Assembly: GCF_014117425.1 (NCBI RefSeq)
Contig: NZ_CP059725.1
Location: forward strand, 62,001-126,000
DNA: 64,000 nucleotides
Origin: Bartonella sp. HY038
GTDB lineage: Bacteria; Pseudomonadota; Alphaproteobacteria; Rhizobiales; Rhizobiaceae
Direction: 5' to 3'
In this document: piece by piece, positions 17,386 through 25,935 of the stretch
Layout of the letters: every line of letters begins with the position of its first letter
How positions within the stretch are numbered: position 1 is the first letter of the stretch
The notes under the pieces: generated by a model
Told to the model about the DNA's origin: nothing
The model's input: only the letters and a program-made list of their open reading frames with translations
The model's database searches: none
Position numbers and translations under genes: made by a program

Positions 17386-18102
17386 CTAATGCAAACCACC
17401 AACGCCAAGCAAGGTTTCAATAATGGTGGGATCTTGCTTCAAATCTTGCGGTGTGCCTTTAAAAGCAATTTGGCCGCGCTCTAAAATCAGTAAATGATCG
17501 GCAAATTCTAATGCTGGTTCAATCCTTTGCTCAACCAGTAAAATGCTCATATCATTGCTTTGCGCCATTTTTTTAAATGCCGTCATTAATTCATCGCAAA
17601 TAACCGGTGCTAAGCCTTCAAGCGGTTCATCCAGCAATAATAGTTTTGGTTTGCCCAAAATAGTTCTTGCGGTTGATAGCATTTGTTGTTCGCCGCCCGA
17701 TAATTGCCCACCCATATTATTACGCCGTTCTTTCAATCTTGGGAAAAGCGCATAGGCTTCTTCGATTGCGGTTTTTGGCCGTTGTTTAAGACCAGTAATC
17801 AAATTTTCCTCAACGGTTAGCGTTGGAAAAATATCTCGAGTTTGCGGCACAAGTCCAAGTCCAGCCAAAGCACGCTCACTTGGGCTAAATTTGCTAATAT
17901 CTCTGTTCCCTAATTTTATTGTGCCACTATAATGGCGAGTAAATCCAGCAAGGCTTGCAAAAAGCGTTGTCTTACCAACACCATTGCGACCAAGAATGGC
18001 AAGGCGCGAGCCGCTGGCCACTTCAAAGCTCATATCTTCAATGATACGGGTTTGACCATAGCCACTATTCAGCCCATTAACGGTTAAAGATAAGGCGGTC
18101 AT
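17386..18102 (-). CDS. livF: Liv-type ABC transporter ATP-binding protein (LivF class)
   Basis: The 238-residue ATPase has the Walker A GRNGVGKTT, Q-loop region VPQTRDIFPTLTVEENL, signature LSGGEQQML, Walker B LLLLDEPLEGLAP and H-loop region LLVEQR. LivF proteins are the shorter of the two ATPases in branched-chain amino acid-type (HAAT) importers. The gene overlaps livG by four bases (ATGA), as do the other members, so the four transporter genes form one translationally coupled block. Placement beside pobA and pcaB suggests an aromatic acid rather than Leu/Ile/Val as substrate (inference). Confidence 0.92.
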   Translation of the reverse strand: MTALSLTVNGLNSGYGQTRIIEDMSFEVASGSRLAILGRNGVGKTTLFASLAGFTRHYSGTIKLGNRDISKFSPSERALAGLGLVPQTRDIFPTLTVEENLITGLKQRPKTAIEEAYALFPRLKERRNNMGGQLSGGEQQMLSTARTILGKPKLLLLDEPLEGLAPVICDELMTAFKKMAQSNDMSILLVEQRIEPALEFADHLLILERGQIAFKGTPQDLKQDPTIIETLLGVGGLH

Positions 18103-18848
18103 TGTGCATAACTCCCCAAATAAGCGGCTCGCACATGGCTATCTTGAATAACACCTTGCGGCGATCCATCAAAAATAACGCTGCCTGCTGCCAAAACAAT
18201 AACGCGGCTTGCAAAGCGAAAAACAAGATCCATATCATGCTCGATCATTAAAACCGCAAGATCATCGGGCAGGCTTGCAAGCGCATCTTCAATTAAACCC
18301 GTTTCGCTTTGCGGCACGCCAGCGGCAGGTTCATCCAATAGCAAAACCTTGGGATGCATGGCAAGGATAATGGCAATTTCAAGCAAACGTTGTTGGCCAT
18401 AGGCAAGAAAAGCAACTTTTTGTAAAGCAAGACTATCAAGGCGTAGCTTGGCAAGAATTGCATAGGTTTCGTCCATTATATGCGACATTTTGCGATAATT
18501 ACCAAAGATGCGACTGGTTTTGCCTTCATTTTGCATAAGCGCAAGAGCAATATGCTGTTCTGGTGTCATATCTTTAAATAATCGCGTTACCTGAAAGCTC
18601 CGCACCAAGCCTTTACGTACTCGAGTAGTAATTTTGGTATTGGTAATATCTTCGCCAGCCAAAATAACCGCACCAGCGCTTGGTTTTAAATGGCCAGTTA
18701 CCAAATTGACCAAAGTGGTTTTACCTGCACCATTGGGGCCAATAAGGGCAAGGCGGTCACCCTTTTGCATGGACAGTGAGACATTATTGGTAACGGCTAA
18801 TCCGCCAAAGTTTTTTAAAAGACCAGAAACCTCAAAAATCGCTGTCAT
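18099..18848 (-). CDS. livG: Liv-type ABC transporter ATP-binding protein (LivG class)
   Basis: A 249-residue ATPase with Walker A GPNGAGKTT, the LivG-type RSFQVTRLFKDMTPEQH segment, a signature region FLAYGQQRLLEIA, Walker B VLLLDEPAAGVP and MIEHDMDLVF (H-loop). The signature reads AYGQQR rather than LSGGQ, which is common in LivG. The frame extends 36 codons upstream, but the ATG at 18848 overlaps the livM stop as ATGA and starts the natural MTAIFEVSGL N-terminus. Confidence 0.92.
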   Translation of the reverse strand: MTAIFEVSGLLKNFGGLAVTNNVSLSMQKGDRLALIGPNGAGKTTLVNLVTGHLKPSAGAVILAGEDITNTKITTRVRKGLVRSFQVTRLFKDMTPEQHIALALMQNEGKTSRIFGNYRKMSHIMDETYAILAKLRLDSLALQKVAFLAYGQQRLLEIAIILAMHPKVLLLDEPAAGVPQSETGLIEDALASLPDDLAVLMIEHDMDLVFRFASRVIVLAAGSVIFDGSPQGVIQDSHVRAAYLGSYAQ

Positions 18849-19879
18849 GATTTTTTTAACCTCACCAATTTTAATAGTTTTTGCAGGCTTCCATAAAGTC
18901 CTTGCGGGGCAAAAAGCACCACAGCAATCAACACTGCGCCAATGATGGTTAGCCAATAAAAGGGATTGGCAGCCGAGACGATATGTTCAAACCATAAAAA
19001 TGTAACCGCGCCGATAAGTGCCCCATAAAGTGAGCCGGTACCACCAACCACCAACATAACCAAGGATTCTGCCGATAGAGTAAAGCTTAAACTATCAAGA
19101 CCAACCACTTGCGTTGAAATAGCATTTAAAGCGCCGCCAATGCCAGCAACGCTACCCGCTATAATATACATGCGTAATTGATTGGAGCGGATGGATGCAC
19201 CCATAGCCTCAACGCGTACAGGATCTTGCTTAATGGCTTGACATAATAACCCAAAGGGCGAGCGCACAATGAAAATAAGTATCAAAACAACGAGGACAAG
19301 CAAAAATAAGCCATATAAATACGCCGTTTGCCCCCAAAGATCAAATTCGAAAATACCCAAAAGCGGATCAACACTAATGCCGCCAAGCCCATCACTGCCG
19401 CCCGTCCATTGCGATGCTTTATTGGCAATTTCATGAAATAATTGCACCACCGCTATAGAGAGCACAAGTTGTGCAAGCCCATGGGCGCGAAGAATAATTG
19501 CACCCGATATTAGTCCGGCACATGCGCCAGCAATAAGGCCAATAAGGGTCATTAAAATGGGATCATGAATACCAAAATGGGCGCTAGCTATGCCAGCTGC
19601 ATAAGCACCGGTGCCAAATAATGCTGCTTGGCCCAGAGTTGCGATACCGCAATAACCAGTAATAAGATCAAGCGATAAAACCAATAGTGCAATAGATATG
19701 ATGCGGGTCAATAATGCAAGATTGTCAGGAAAGACATAAAAGCCAATAAACCCTATGCTAAGGATAATAATAAGAGCGGTTGGGGTTGCAAAATTTAAGC
19801 GTTTTGGCACTTTGTAATGAGATATCTTAGCCTCGTGCATTATTGGCGCAGTGCTATCTTTTGATTTATTATCGCTCAT
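18845..19879 (-). CDS. livM: Liv-type ABC transporter permease (LivM class)
   Basis: The 344-residue membrane protein has a cytoplasmic N-terminal extension rich in Lys/Ser, then about nine hydrophobic segments. Typical LivM motifs include SLDLITGYCGIATLGQAALFGTGAYAAG and SLVMLVVGGTGSLYGALIGA. ATG 19879 is preceded by GAAGGATGAAAAG and overlaps the livH stop (ATGA); the longer frame from 19915 is not needed. It should pair with LivH to form the transport pore. Confidence 0.92.
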   Translation of the reverse strand: MSDNKSKDSTAPIMHEAKISHYKVPKRLNFATPTALIIILSIGFIGFYVFPDNLALLTRIISIALLVLSLDLITGYCGIATLGQAALFGTGAYAAGIASAHFGIHDPILMTLIGLIAGACAGLISGAIILRAHGLAQLVLSIAVVQLFHEIANKASQWTGGSDGLGGISVDPLLGIFEFDLWGQTAYLYGLFLLVLVVLILIFIVRSPFGLLCQAIKQDPVRVEAMGASIRSNQLRMYIIAGSVAGIGGALNAISTQVVGLDSLSFTLSAESLVMLVVGGTGSLYGALIGAVTFLWFEHIVSAANPFYWLTIIGAVLIAVVLFAPQGLYGSLQKLLKLVRLKKS

Positions 19880-20745
19880 CTTTTCATCCTTCCAACAAGA
19901 CCACGCGGAAAACACATGACAATGATAATCACCGCAAGATAGAAGAAAAATTCGCCATATTCAGGTACAACATAGCGGCCAGTTGTATCAATCGCGCCAA
20001 GTAAAAGGCATGCAATCAAAGCTCCCGGTATTGATCCAGCACCACCAATAGACACCACCACTAAAAACGTCACCATATAGCGCATGGCATAATAGGGGTT
20101 AAGCGGCAATAATTCCGCACCAATAATGCCACCAAAGGCAGCAAGACCAATGGCAAGGGCAAAGCTTAACGTATAAATAGTTTGGGTTTTAATGCCTAAG
20201 ATTTGTGCCATATTGGCATTGTCCACCGCGGCACGCAGCTTAATGCCAAAACGCGTACGTTCAATTAACAACCACAAACTAAGAGCAATAATCATGCCAG
20301 AGGCAATAACAAATAGCCGCTGGGTAGCAATAGCGCGGAAACCAATATCAACCGAACCTTGCAAAAATTCTGGTATGGCAATGGTTTTTAATGTTGGGCC
20401 AGCCAGATAATTGGTGATACCGATAATCACAAAGGTGATGCCAATGGTCATTAACACTTGGGTGAGTTCGGGCGCACCATAAATTCTGCGGTATAACAAA
20501 CGCTCAAGCGGAATAGCAATCAAAATTGTGATAAAGATCGCCAATGCCATTGCCGCAAAATAGTTTAAATGGAGTTCGCTGACCCCATAGGCGGCAAGAT
20601 AGCCGCCAATCATGGCAAAAGCACCATGGGCAAGATTAACCACACGCATTAAGCCCATAGTGAGTGATAGGCCAATGGAAATGATAAATAAAACCGTTCC
20701 ATAGGCAAATGCATCAACACCGATGCTTGCTATTGTTTGCAACAC
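19876..20745 (-). CDS. livH: Liv-type ABC transporter permease (LivH class)
   Basis: The 289-residue integral membrane protein shows LivH hallmarks: IGLSLTMGLMRVVNLAHGAFAMIGGYLA near the N-terminus, ERLLYRRIYG, and VVSIGGAGSIPGALIACLLLG towards the C-terminus. The start codon is GTG at 20745, with AAGGGGAAAG as ribosome binding site. It is separated from the upstream binding-protein gene by about 225 bases that carry a RIME-like repeat, so it may rely on read-through or a separate promoter. Confidence 0.92.
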   Translation of the reverse strand: MLQTIASIGVDAFAYGTVLFIISIGLSLTMGLMRVVNLAHGAFAMIGGYLAAYGVSELHLNYFAAMALAIFITILIAIPLERLLYRRIYGAPELTQVLMTIGITFVIIGITNYLAGPTLKTIAIPEFLQGSVDIGFRAIATQRLFVIASGMIIALSLWLLIERTRFGIKLRAAVDNANMAQILGIKTQTIYTLSFALAIGLAAFGGIIGAELLPLNPYYAMRYMVTFLVVVSIGGAGSIPGALIACLLLGAIDTTGRYVVPEYGEFFFYLAVIIIVMCFPRGLVGRMKR

Positions 20746-20867
20746 ATCTTTCCCCTTATGGATTATATGATAAAAGTCGTTTTACACGCACAACAAAATT
20801 TAAGAGCAAACTATTTTAGCATGTTTAAGTAAGCGTGCTCTAACTGATGATGAAACCGTTTCTCTAC

Positions 20868-20977
20868 AATTAGAGCGCATTTCGCTTTGATTGGATCAGA
20901 TCGGCACTCTAACCCATTGTTTACACCGCGTTTTTTATTCGAAAACCGCTTCACACTTTTCAAAAAACTCTCTAATT
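20868..20977. repeat. RIME-like intergenic repeat element
   Basis: The sequence AGAGCGCATTTCGCTTTG, continuing ATTGGATCAGATCGGCACTCTAA, and the later GAAAACCGCTTCACACTTTT block resemble the mosaic intergenic repeats (RIME type) common in Rhizobium, Agrobacterium and Ochrobactrum. It is bounded by AATTAGAG (20868-20875) and CTCTAATT (20970-20977), an exact inverted pair. The right end supplies the stop codon and last codon of the upstream binding-protein gene. The assignment rests on recalled motif similarity, not on a search. Confidence 0.6.
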
Positions 20978-22144
20978 CTGCTCCAAGCCGGTGTCACCCT
21001 GCTTTTCAAAGGTTTCGATTTCTTTGTTGTAAAACTGTCCTGCATCATCCTTGGCAATTTCGCGCAGATAAATATTTTGGGTAATATGGCGAGAATTAGG
21101 ATCAATTGAAACAGGCCCTCGTGGGCTTATCCATGCCATGCCTTTTACCGCATCAACCGCCTTTTGCGCATCTTTTTTGCCATTGGTCGCTTCAATCATT
21201 TTATAAATGACATGCATGCCATCATAGGCACCAACAGCGGTGAAAGATAATTCTTGTCGGTTACCAATTGCTTTTTGTGCACCTTCAACAAAGCGTTTAT
21301 TTTCTGGTAAATCATGGGAAATTGCATAATGGAAAGTAGTATACATACCAAGTGCACTTGCCCCTAAGGCAGGTAAATCACTTTCTTGCGTTAAATCACC
21401 GGGGGCAAAGAGCGCAATATTAGCATTCTTCAAACCATTATCCGCATAGGCTTTCATAAAGCCAAGAGTGGTTGGACCAGCAGGTAAAAAGGCAAAGGCA
21501 CCATCGGCGCCTGAATCCTTGATGCGTTGCATAATTGGACTAAAATCATTGGTAGCAAGCGGCATGCGCAAAGATGAAACAACCTCGCCACCTGCCTTTT
21601 GATAAGCGGTGATAAAGGCTTTTTCTGCATCAATACCGGGACCATAATCACTTACAACTGTAATGATTTTTTTAGTGCCCTTATTCATCACCACTTGGCC
21701 AAGCGGTGTTACCACTTGCGGCAAAGTAAAAGATGTGCGCACCACATAAGGACTTTGGGTGGTAATACTTGAGGTTGCGGCATTCATAATAACCATCGGT
21801 ACATTGCCCTGTTTTAACAAGGGGGTGACAGCCATGGCATCGGGGGTAAAGAAAAAACCGCCAATATATTGGATTTTTTCGCGCACAATTAATTCTTGCG
21901 CAAGCGATTTTGATTTGGCTGGATCGGCACTTGGCACATCACGATAGATAATTTCAATTGTATCATCACCGATCTTATTGCCATGCTCAGCAATGTAAGT
22001 ATCAATACCTGCTTTAAAATTTTTACCTTGCAACGCAAAAGGCCCAGAAAATGGTCCGATAATACCAATCTTAATCGTATCAGCATAAGCCGTGCCCGCC
22101 ATAAGACTAAGGCCTGCCAGTAATGCAGTAAAATAGCGTTTCAT
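20972..22144 (-). CDS. Periplasmic substrate-binding protein of Liv-type ABC transporter
   Basis: A 390-residue protein with a clear Sec signal peptide (MKRYFTALLAGLSLMAGTAYA, cleavage before DTIKIG) and the IGIIGPFSGPFALQGKNFKAG opening of type I periplasmic binding proteins (Peripla_BP_6/LivK). Its immediate neighbours are pobA upstream and the LivHMGF components downstream, so it probably delivers an aromatic acid such as 4-hydroxybenzoate or a precursor (inference). ATG 22144 is preceded by TTGGGAGGAAAC; the frame extends four codons further. The last codons (NTGA-side ...EQN-stop) fall in the right end of the RIME-like repeat, so the C-terminus may have been altered by its insertion. Confidence 0.9.
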   Translation of the reverse strand: MKRYFTALLAGLSLMAGTAYADTIKIGIIGPFSGPFALQGKNFKAGIDTYIAEHGNKIGDDTIEIIYRDVPSADPAKSKSLAQELIVREKIQYIGGFFFTPDAMAVTPLLKQGNVPMVIMNAATSSITTQSPYVVRTSFTLPQVVTPLGQVVMNKGTKKIITVVSDYGPGIDAEKAFITAYQKAGGEVVSSLRMPLATNDFSPIMQRIKDSGADGAFAFLPAGPTTLGFMKAYADNGLKNANIALFAPGDLTQESDLPALGASALGMYTTFHYAISHDLPENKRFVEGAQKAIGNRQELSFTAVGAYDGMHVIYKMIEATNGKKDAQKAVDAVKGMAWISPRGPVSIDPNSRHITQNIYLREIAKDDAGQFYNKEIETFEKQGDTGLEQN

Positions 22145-22242
22145 GTTTCCTCCCAATTTTTTTTTATTTTCAGTGATCGATCCTCATTACTTGCCATATT
22201 ATTTGTTTGAATTTTCTTGTTTGGCTCTCAGAAGCATTTCAT

Positions 22243-23415
22243 TCAATCTAAACTTTGTAAACCTGTATAATTTTCGGCAAAAACCTTTTGTGCCGCTTTT
22301 GAAGACACAAGATAATCAAACTCGGTGCGTTGCATTTTTTGGTCAAAGGCACTCGATTCGTGAAAACGATGCATCATCATGGTTGTTGCCCAAGAAAAAC
22401 GTTCGGCTTTCCAAATGCGTGCCAAAGCTTTTTTTGAATAATCATCAATGCCAGCATTGGATTTTTCAATATAATATTCAGTGAAAGCCTGCCATAAATA
22501 GCGTACATCGCTTGCGGCAAGATTTAAGCCCTTAGCTCCGGTTGGAGGTACAATATGACCAGCATCACCGGCAAGAAATAGCCGGTCAAAACGCAAAGGT
22601 TCAGCAACAAAAGAACGTAAAGGCGCAATACTTTTTTCAAGGCTTTTGCCACCTTGCAGCCTATCAGCATATTTTTGTGGTATGCGCTGGCGTAATTCAT
22701 CATAAAAAGCGGCATCAGTCCAATCTTCAACATGATCAGTTAAGGCAACTTGCAAATAATAGCGGCTTCTTGTGAGAGAGCGCTGCGAGCAAAGAGCAAA
22801 ACCACGCTTGCTATTGCAATAAATCAATTCATCGGCAATTGGTGGCTCATCAACTAATAATCCAAGCCAGCCAAAGGGATAAAGGCGTTCATATTCAACT
22901 ATTTTTTCTTGCACAGTGCGCCGGCTAATACCGTGAAAACCATCGCAACCGGCAATAAAATCGGCTTCAACTTGATGGGTGACGCCATCCTTTTTAAAAC
23001 TAATGCGACAATTATCACCTTGATAATTTTCAATGACGACATCATCAGCTTCATAAATGCTTGGCGCACCGCAATTTTTTCGTTCTTTCATTAAATCTTG
23101 GGTAACTTCTGTTTGGCCATAAACTATAACCGAGCTATGCACTGTTTTGCTAAAGTCAATGCGGTGAACATCATCATCAAAGGCAAGCTCAACACCAAAA
23201 TGCACATGGCCCTCCAGCTCCATGCGAATACCTGCGCCAGCTTCATGCAGAAGTTTTCTTGTGCCATCTTCCAAAATGCCGGCCCTGATGCGAGATAGCA
23301 CATATTGCGGCGACTTGCGCTCAATAATTAAAGTATCAATGCCTTGCTTGTGCAATAATTGCCCAAGCAAAAGACCTGCAGGACCTGCGCCAATAATGGC
23401 AACTTGCGTTTTCAT
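22243..23415 (-). CDS. pobA: 4-hydroxybenzoate 3-monooxygenase
   Basis: PobA is the FAD/NADPH hydroxylase that turns 4-hydroxybenzoate into protocatechuate. The 390-residue protein has the Rossmann GAGPAGLLLGQLL motif, RAGILEDGT, the GCDGFHGISR block, the substrate-pocket stretch GFALCSQRSLTRSRYYLQV (with the Ser, Arg and Tyr positions of the well-studied Pseudomonas enzyme) and the flavin-binding GDAGHIVPPTGAKGLNLA. Length is normal (about 390-394). ATG 23415 has GGGAGGAAAA upstream. It lies between pcaB and the transporter genes, in what looks like one leftward operon; no regulator is adjacent. Confidence 0.95.
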   Translation of the reverse strand: MKTQVAIIGAGPAGLLLGQLLHKQGIDTLIIERKSPQYVLSRIRAGILEDGTRKLLHEAGAGIRMELEGHVHFGVELAFDDDVHRIDFSKTVHSSVIVYGQTEVTQDLMKERKNCGAPSIYEADDVVIENYQGDNCRISFKKDGVTHQVEADFIAGCDGFHGISRRTVQEKIVEYERLYPFGWLGLLVDEPPIADELIYCNSKRGFALCSQRSLTRSRYYLQVALTDHVEDWTDAAFYDELRQRIPQKYADRLQGGKSLEKSIAPLRSFVAEPLRFDRLFLAGDAGHIVPPTGAKGLNLAASDVRYLWQAFTEYYIEKSNAGIDDYSKKALARIWKAERFSWATTMMMHRFHESSAFDQKMQRTEFDYLVSSKAAQKVFAENYTGLQSLD

Positions 23416-23433
23416 TTTTCCTCCCAAATGATA

Positions 23434-24474
23434 TTATGACTTTACTGTATTGATAAACTTTGCTCCATTTAATACCTCCGCTGCTAATAATAGCGCTGCA
23501 CCGCTTGCTTGGCATATTTGTGGTAGAACCAACCATTCTAATGTCCAAGCTGCGCCAGAGCGTTCATTTTCATGTATCATCGATTGATGAAGCGCCCCCA
23601 TAAGCCCTGCATTAAAGCGTCCAATAGCCACCAAGGTTTCAGCCGCAATTGGGTTATGCTTATGAGCCATGGCAGACGACGCGCCGCCACCTTGTAAAAC
23701 GAGTTCTCCCACCTCATTTTGGGCAAGCAAAGCGATATCTTGACCAATTTTACCAAGGGCACCACTGATAAGACTTAAAAAATGACCCGCGTCAATAATC
23801 GGTTTACGGTCGCTTTGCCATGAGTGAGGCAAGTTCAACCCTAAATCTTTCGCCATAAAATTAGCAATTTGCGAAACATTGCCATCAAAGCTCATGCCAT
23901 TGCCAATTGGGCCTGCAAGCTGCAAACGCAGAATTTTTTGCCGATAAAAACCAAAATCGGCGCAAATATCTTGCAATAGCGCCTTCCATTGCTGGATTTT
24001 GTCAAAAACCGTAAACGGCAAAGCCACCTGCATGCGGGTATGGGCCATAAGCGGCGTTGCGCCCTGTTGGGTTTGCATATCAGCAAGCAATGCAATTAAG
24101 GTTTTAATGCGCTGTTCAAAAATATCCAAAATATTGCTTAGACGCAGCATCAAGCCAGTATCTATAATATCTTGGCTGGTTGCGCCAAGATGCAAAAATT
24201 TTTGAAATTGCGGCGCGATATTTTGGCGCAATTGTCGCAATAATTCAGGCACAGCAACGCCGTCTTTTGCCATGGCAGCCGCAAAGCCATTTAAATCTGG
24301 GCTAAACGTTTGGCAAGCATCATCAATGACGGCCAAGGCTTCCTTTGTGATAAGCGCATAATGTTCCTGCGCCTTGGCAAGGGCAAATTCCACCTTTACC
24401 ATTGCAGCAATTTCAGCCTTTTTGGTAAAAAATGCGGCTATTTCTGTATCTTTAACCAGATCATCAACCAGCAC
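23434..24474 (-). CDS. pcaB: 3-carboxy-cis,cis-muconate cycloisomerase
   Basis: PcaB lactonises 3-carboxy-cis,cis-muconate in the protocatechuate branch of the beta-ketoadipate pathway. The 346-residue protein belongs to the fumarase/aspartase superfamily: LHLGATSQDIIDTGLMLR, MAHTRMQVALPFTV, and the signature loop GGGASSAMAHKHNPIAAE. It is short relative to some PcaB proteins (about 350-450 residues) but has all core motifs. The start is a GTG at 24474 with AGGGG upstream. It heads the cluster; pcaHG, pcaC, pcaD and the later genes are not in this window and would be needed for a complete pathway. Confidence 0.93.
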   Translation of the reverse strand: MLVDDLVKDTEIAAFFTKKAEIAAMVKVEFALAKAQEHYALITKEALAVIDDACQTFSPDLNGFAAAMAKDGVAVPELLRQLRQNIAPQFQKFLHLGATSQDIIDTGLMLRLSNILDIFEQRIKTLIALLADMQTQQGATPLMAHTRMQVALPFTVFDKIQQWKALLQDICADFGFYRQKILRLQLAGPIGNGMSFDGNVSQIANFMAKDLGLNLPHSWQSDRKPIIDAGHFLSLISGALGKIGQDIALLAQNEVGELVLQGGGASSAMAHKHNPIAAETLVAIGRFNAGLMGALHQSMIHENERSGAAWTLEWLVLPQICQASGAALLLAAEVLNGAKFINTVKS

Positions 24475-24616
24475 TTTGAGGCCCCTTTTTGATATTTTGA
24501 ATTTTTTCTAATATTTCATTTAAACGCAGATTAGATTTTAAGTAAAATGACTAATTCAATTGATAATATAACCCTGCCGTTATAGTTAAGCGTAAAATTT
24601 CATTTTTAAAAGCAAA

Positions 24617-24643
24617 AAGGGAAAGGTTATAAACCTTTCCCTT
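24617..24643 (-). terminator. Rho-independent terminator after the NDUFA9-like gene
   Basis: AAGGGAAAGGTT and AACCTTTCCCTT form a perfect 12-pair stem with a three-base loop. On the minus strand it is followed by TTTTGC and more T, and it lies about 30 bases beyond the stop of the complex I NDUFA9-like gene. Confidence 0.85.
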
Positions 24644-24670
24644 AATGACAAAATTTGCAAACAACAAAGT

Positions 24671-25669
24671 TTAGCGGGCAGTCACTTTAGAAAACTGACC
24701 ATGAATACGATAACGCCATAAATAGCTAGTTAAAATCGCTTCAATGGCGCGTGGTTTAATGCCTACGCCTTCTAAGGTGCGGCCTTCGGCTATTGCTTCA
24801 CTTGAAACAATATTATCAAATTTCAACATTTTGATTTGATCTGCCGTTGCAATTTTAGGCATAAGCGGAATTTTTGCAAGCAAGCCAAAAACTCCGCCCA
24901 TTAATATGCCAAGACTATAGGGGATTGAAAGAAGCAAACGCTTGCGGCGAATAACATGCAGGGCTTCTTGCATGATTTGGCGGAACGTCATGACTTCTGG
25001 GCCACCTAATTCATAGGTTTTGCCCGTTTCAATTTGACCATCAATGCTGCGAGCAATCATTTCAGCAACATCACCAACATAGACTGGTTGCATTTTATTC
25101 ATGCCGCCCCCAAAAATAGGCAAGAACGGCGAAAAACGAGCCATATCAGCAAATTTATTGAAGAAATTATCTTCAGGCCCAAAAATAACCGATGGGCGCA
25201 AGATAATTGCATCGCGATGCGCTTCGCGAACGGCTTTCTCGCCCTCATACTTTGTGCGTACATAATCTAATGATTGCGGCGCATTACCTGTTAAAGCTGA
25301 TAAATGAATGAGTGGAATACCAGCACTTTGAGCAAGTTCGGCTACATTTTTTGCACCAGCAAGTTGAACATTGTCAAAGTTATTTTTGCCAGCATTAAAC
25401 ATAACGCCCGGCAGAAAAATAGCTGCATCAGCATCAATCAAAGCACGAGCAACCGATTCACGAATGCGCACATTGGTTTTAAGCATTTGGGTTTGGCCAA
25501 CTTCACCAATTTGCAACATATAATAGGCTTGTTCTGGGCGGCGTACTGCAACGCGCACACGATAGCCACGCTTGGTAAGAGCTTCAACCACATGTCGCCC
25601 AACAAAACCCGAACCACCAAAAATAGTAATTAATTTAGGGTGTTGGTAAAGATCAGGTCGTAGATCCAT
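24671..25669 (-). CDS. Complex I NDUFA9 subunit family protein (NAD(P)-binding)
   Basis: A 332-residue atypical short-chain dehydrogenase-like protein with the NAD(P)-binding ITIFGGSGFVGRHVVEAL motif, NV.GA.NVAELA..AGI, the HLSAL and Y..TKYEGE catalytic-type motifs, and ILRPSVIFGPED. This matches the NDUFA9 family, whose mitochondrial member is an accessory subunit of NADH:ubiquinone oxidoreductase; alphaproteobacterial homologs are thought to associate with or help assemble complex I. ATG 25669 has GGAGAG upstream. It is a single gene with its own terminator. Confidence 0.9.
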   Translation of the reverse strand: MDLRPDLYQHPKLITIFGGSGFVGRHVVEALTKRGYRVRVAVRRPEQAYYMLQIGEVGQTQMLKTNVRIRESVARALIDADAAIFLPGVMFNAGKNNFDNVQLAGAKNVAELAQSAGIPLIHLSALTGNAPQSLDYVRTKYEGEKAVREAHRDAIILRPSVIFGPEDNFFNKFADMARFSPFLPIFGGGMNKMQPVYVGDVAEMIARSIDGQIETGKTYELGGPEVMTFRQIMQEALHVIRRKRLLLSIPYSLGILMGGVFGLLAKIPLMPKIATADQIKMLKFDNIVSSEAIAEGRTLEGVGIKPRAIEAILTSYLWRYRIHGQFSKVTAR

Positions 25670-25935
25670 CTCGCTCTCCAGCTTTTTTAAGTTACCAGTA
25701 TTTTATATGCTTATTATGCATTTGATCTAATCTAGCATAAATAAATCAAAATGTCCGCTTTGTTTTGGAATTGGTCTAATGATTTATACCTTTTTTGGAT
25801 GAACGCAAGTCTCTTCACGCAAACTCTACTGCTAAACGATAATTTTTCGTCAAAAAATGTTTTACCATTAAAATGCACGAAAATTTAGCCGTTTAAATCT
25901 AACTTATCCATATGCTCAATAGATAAATGATTCCC

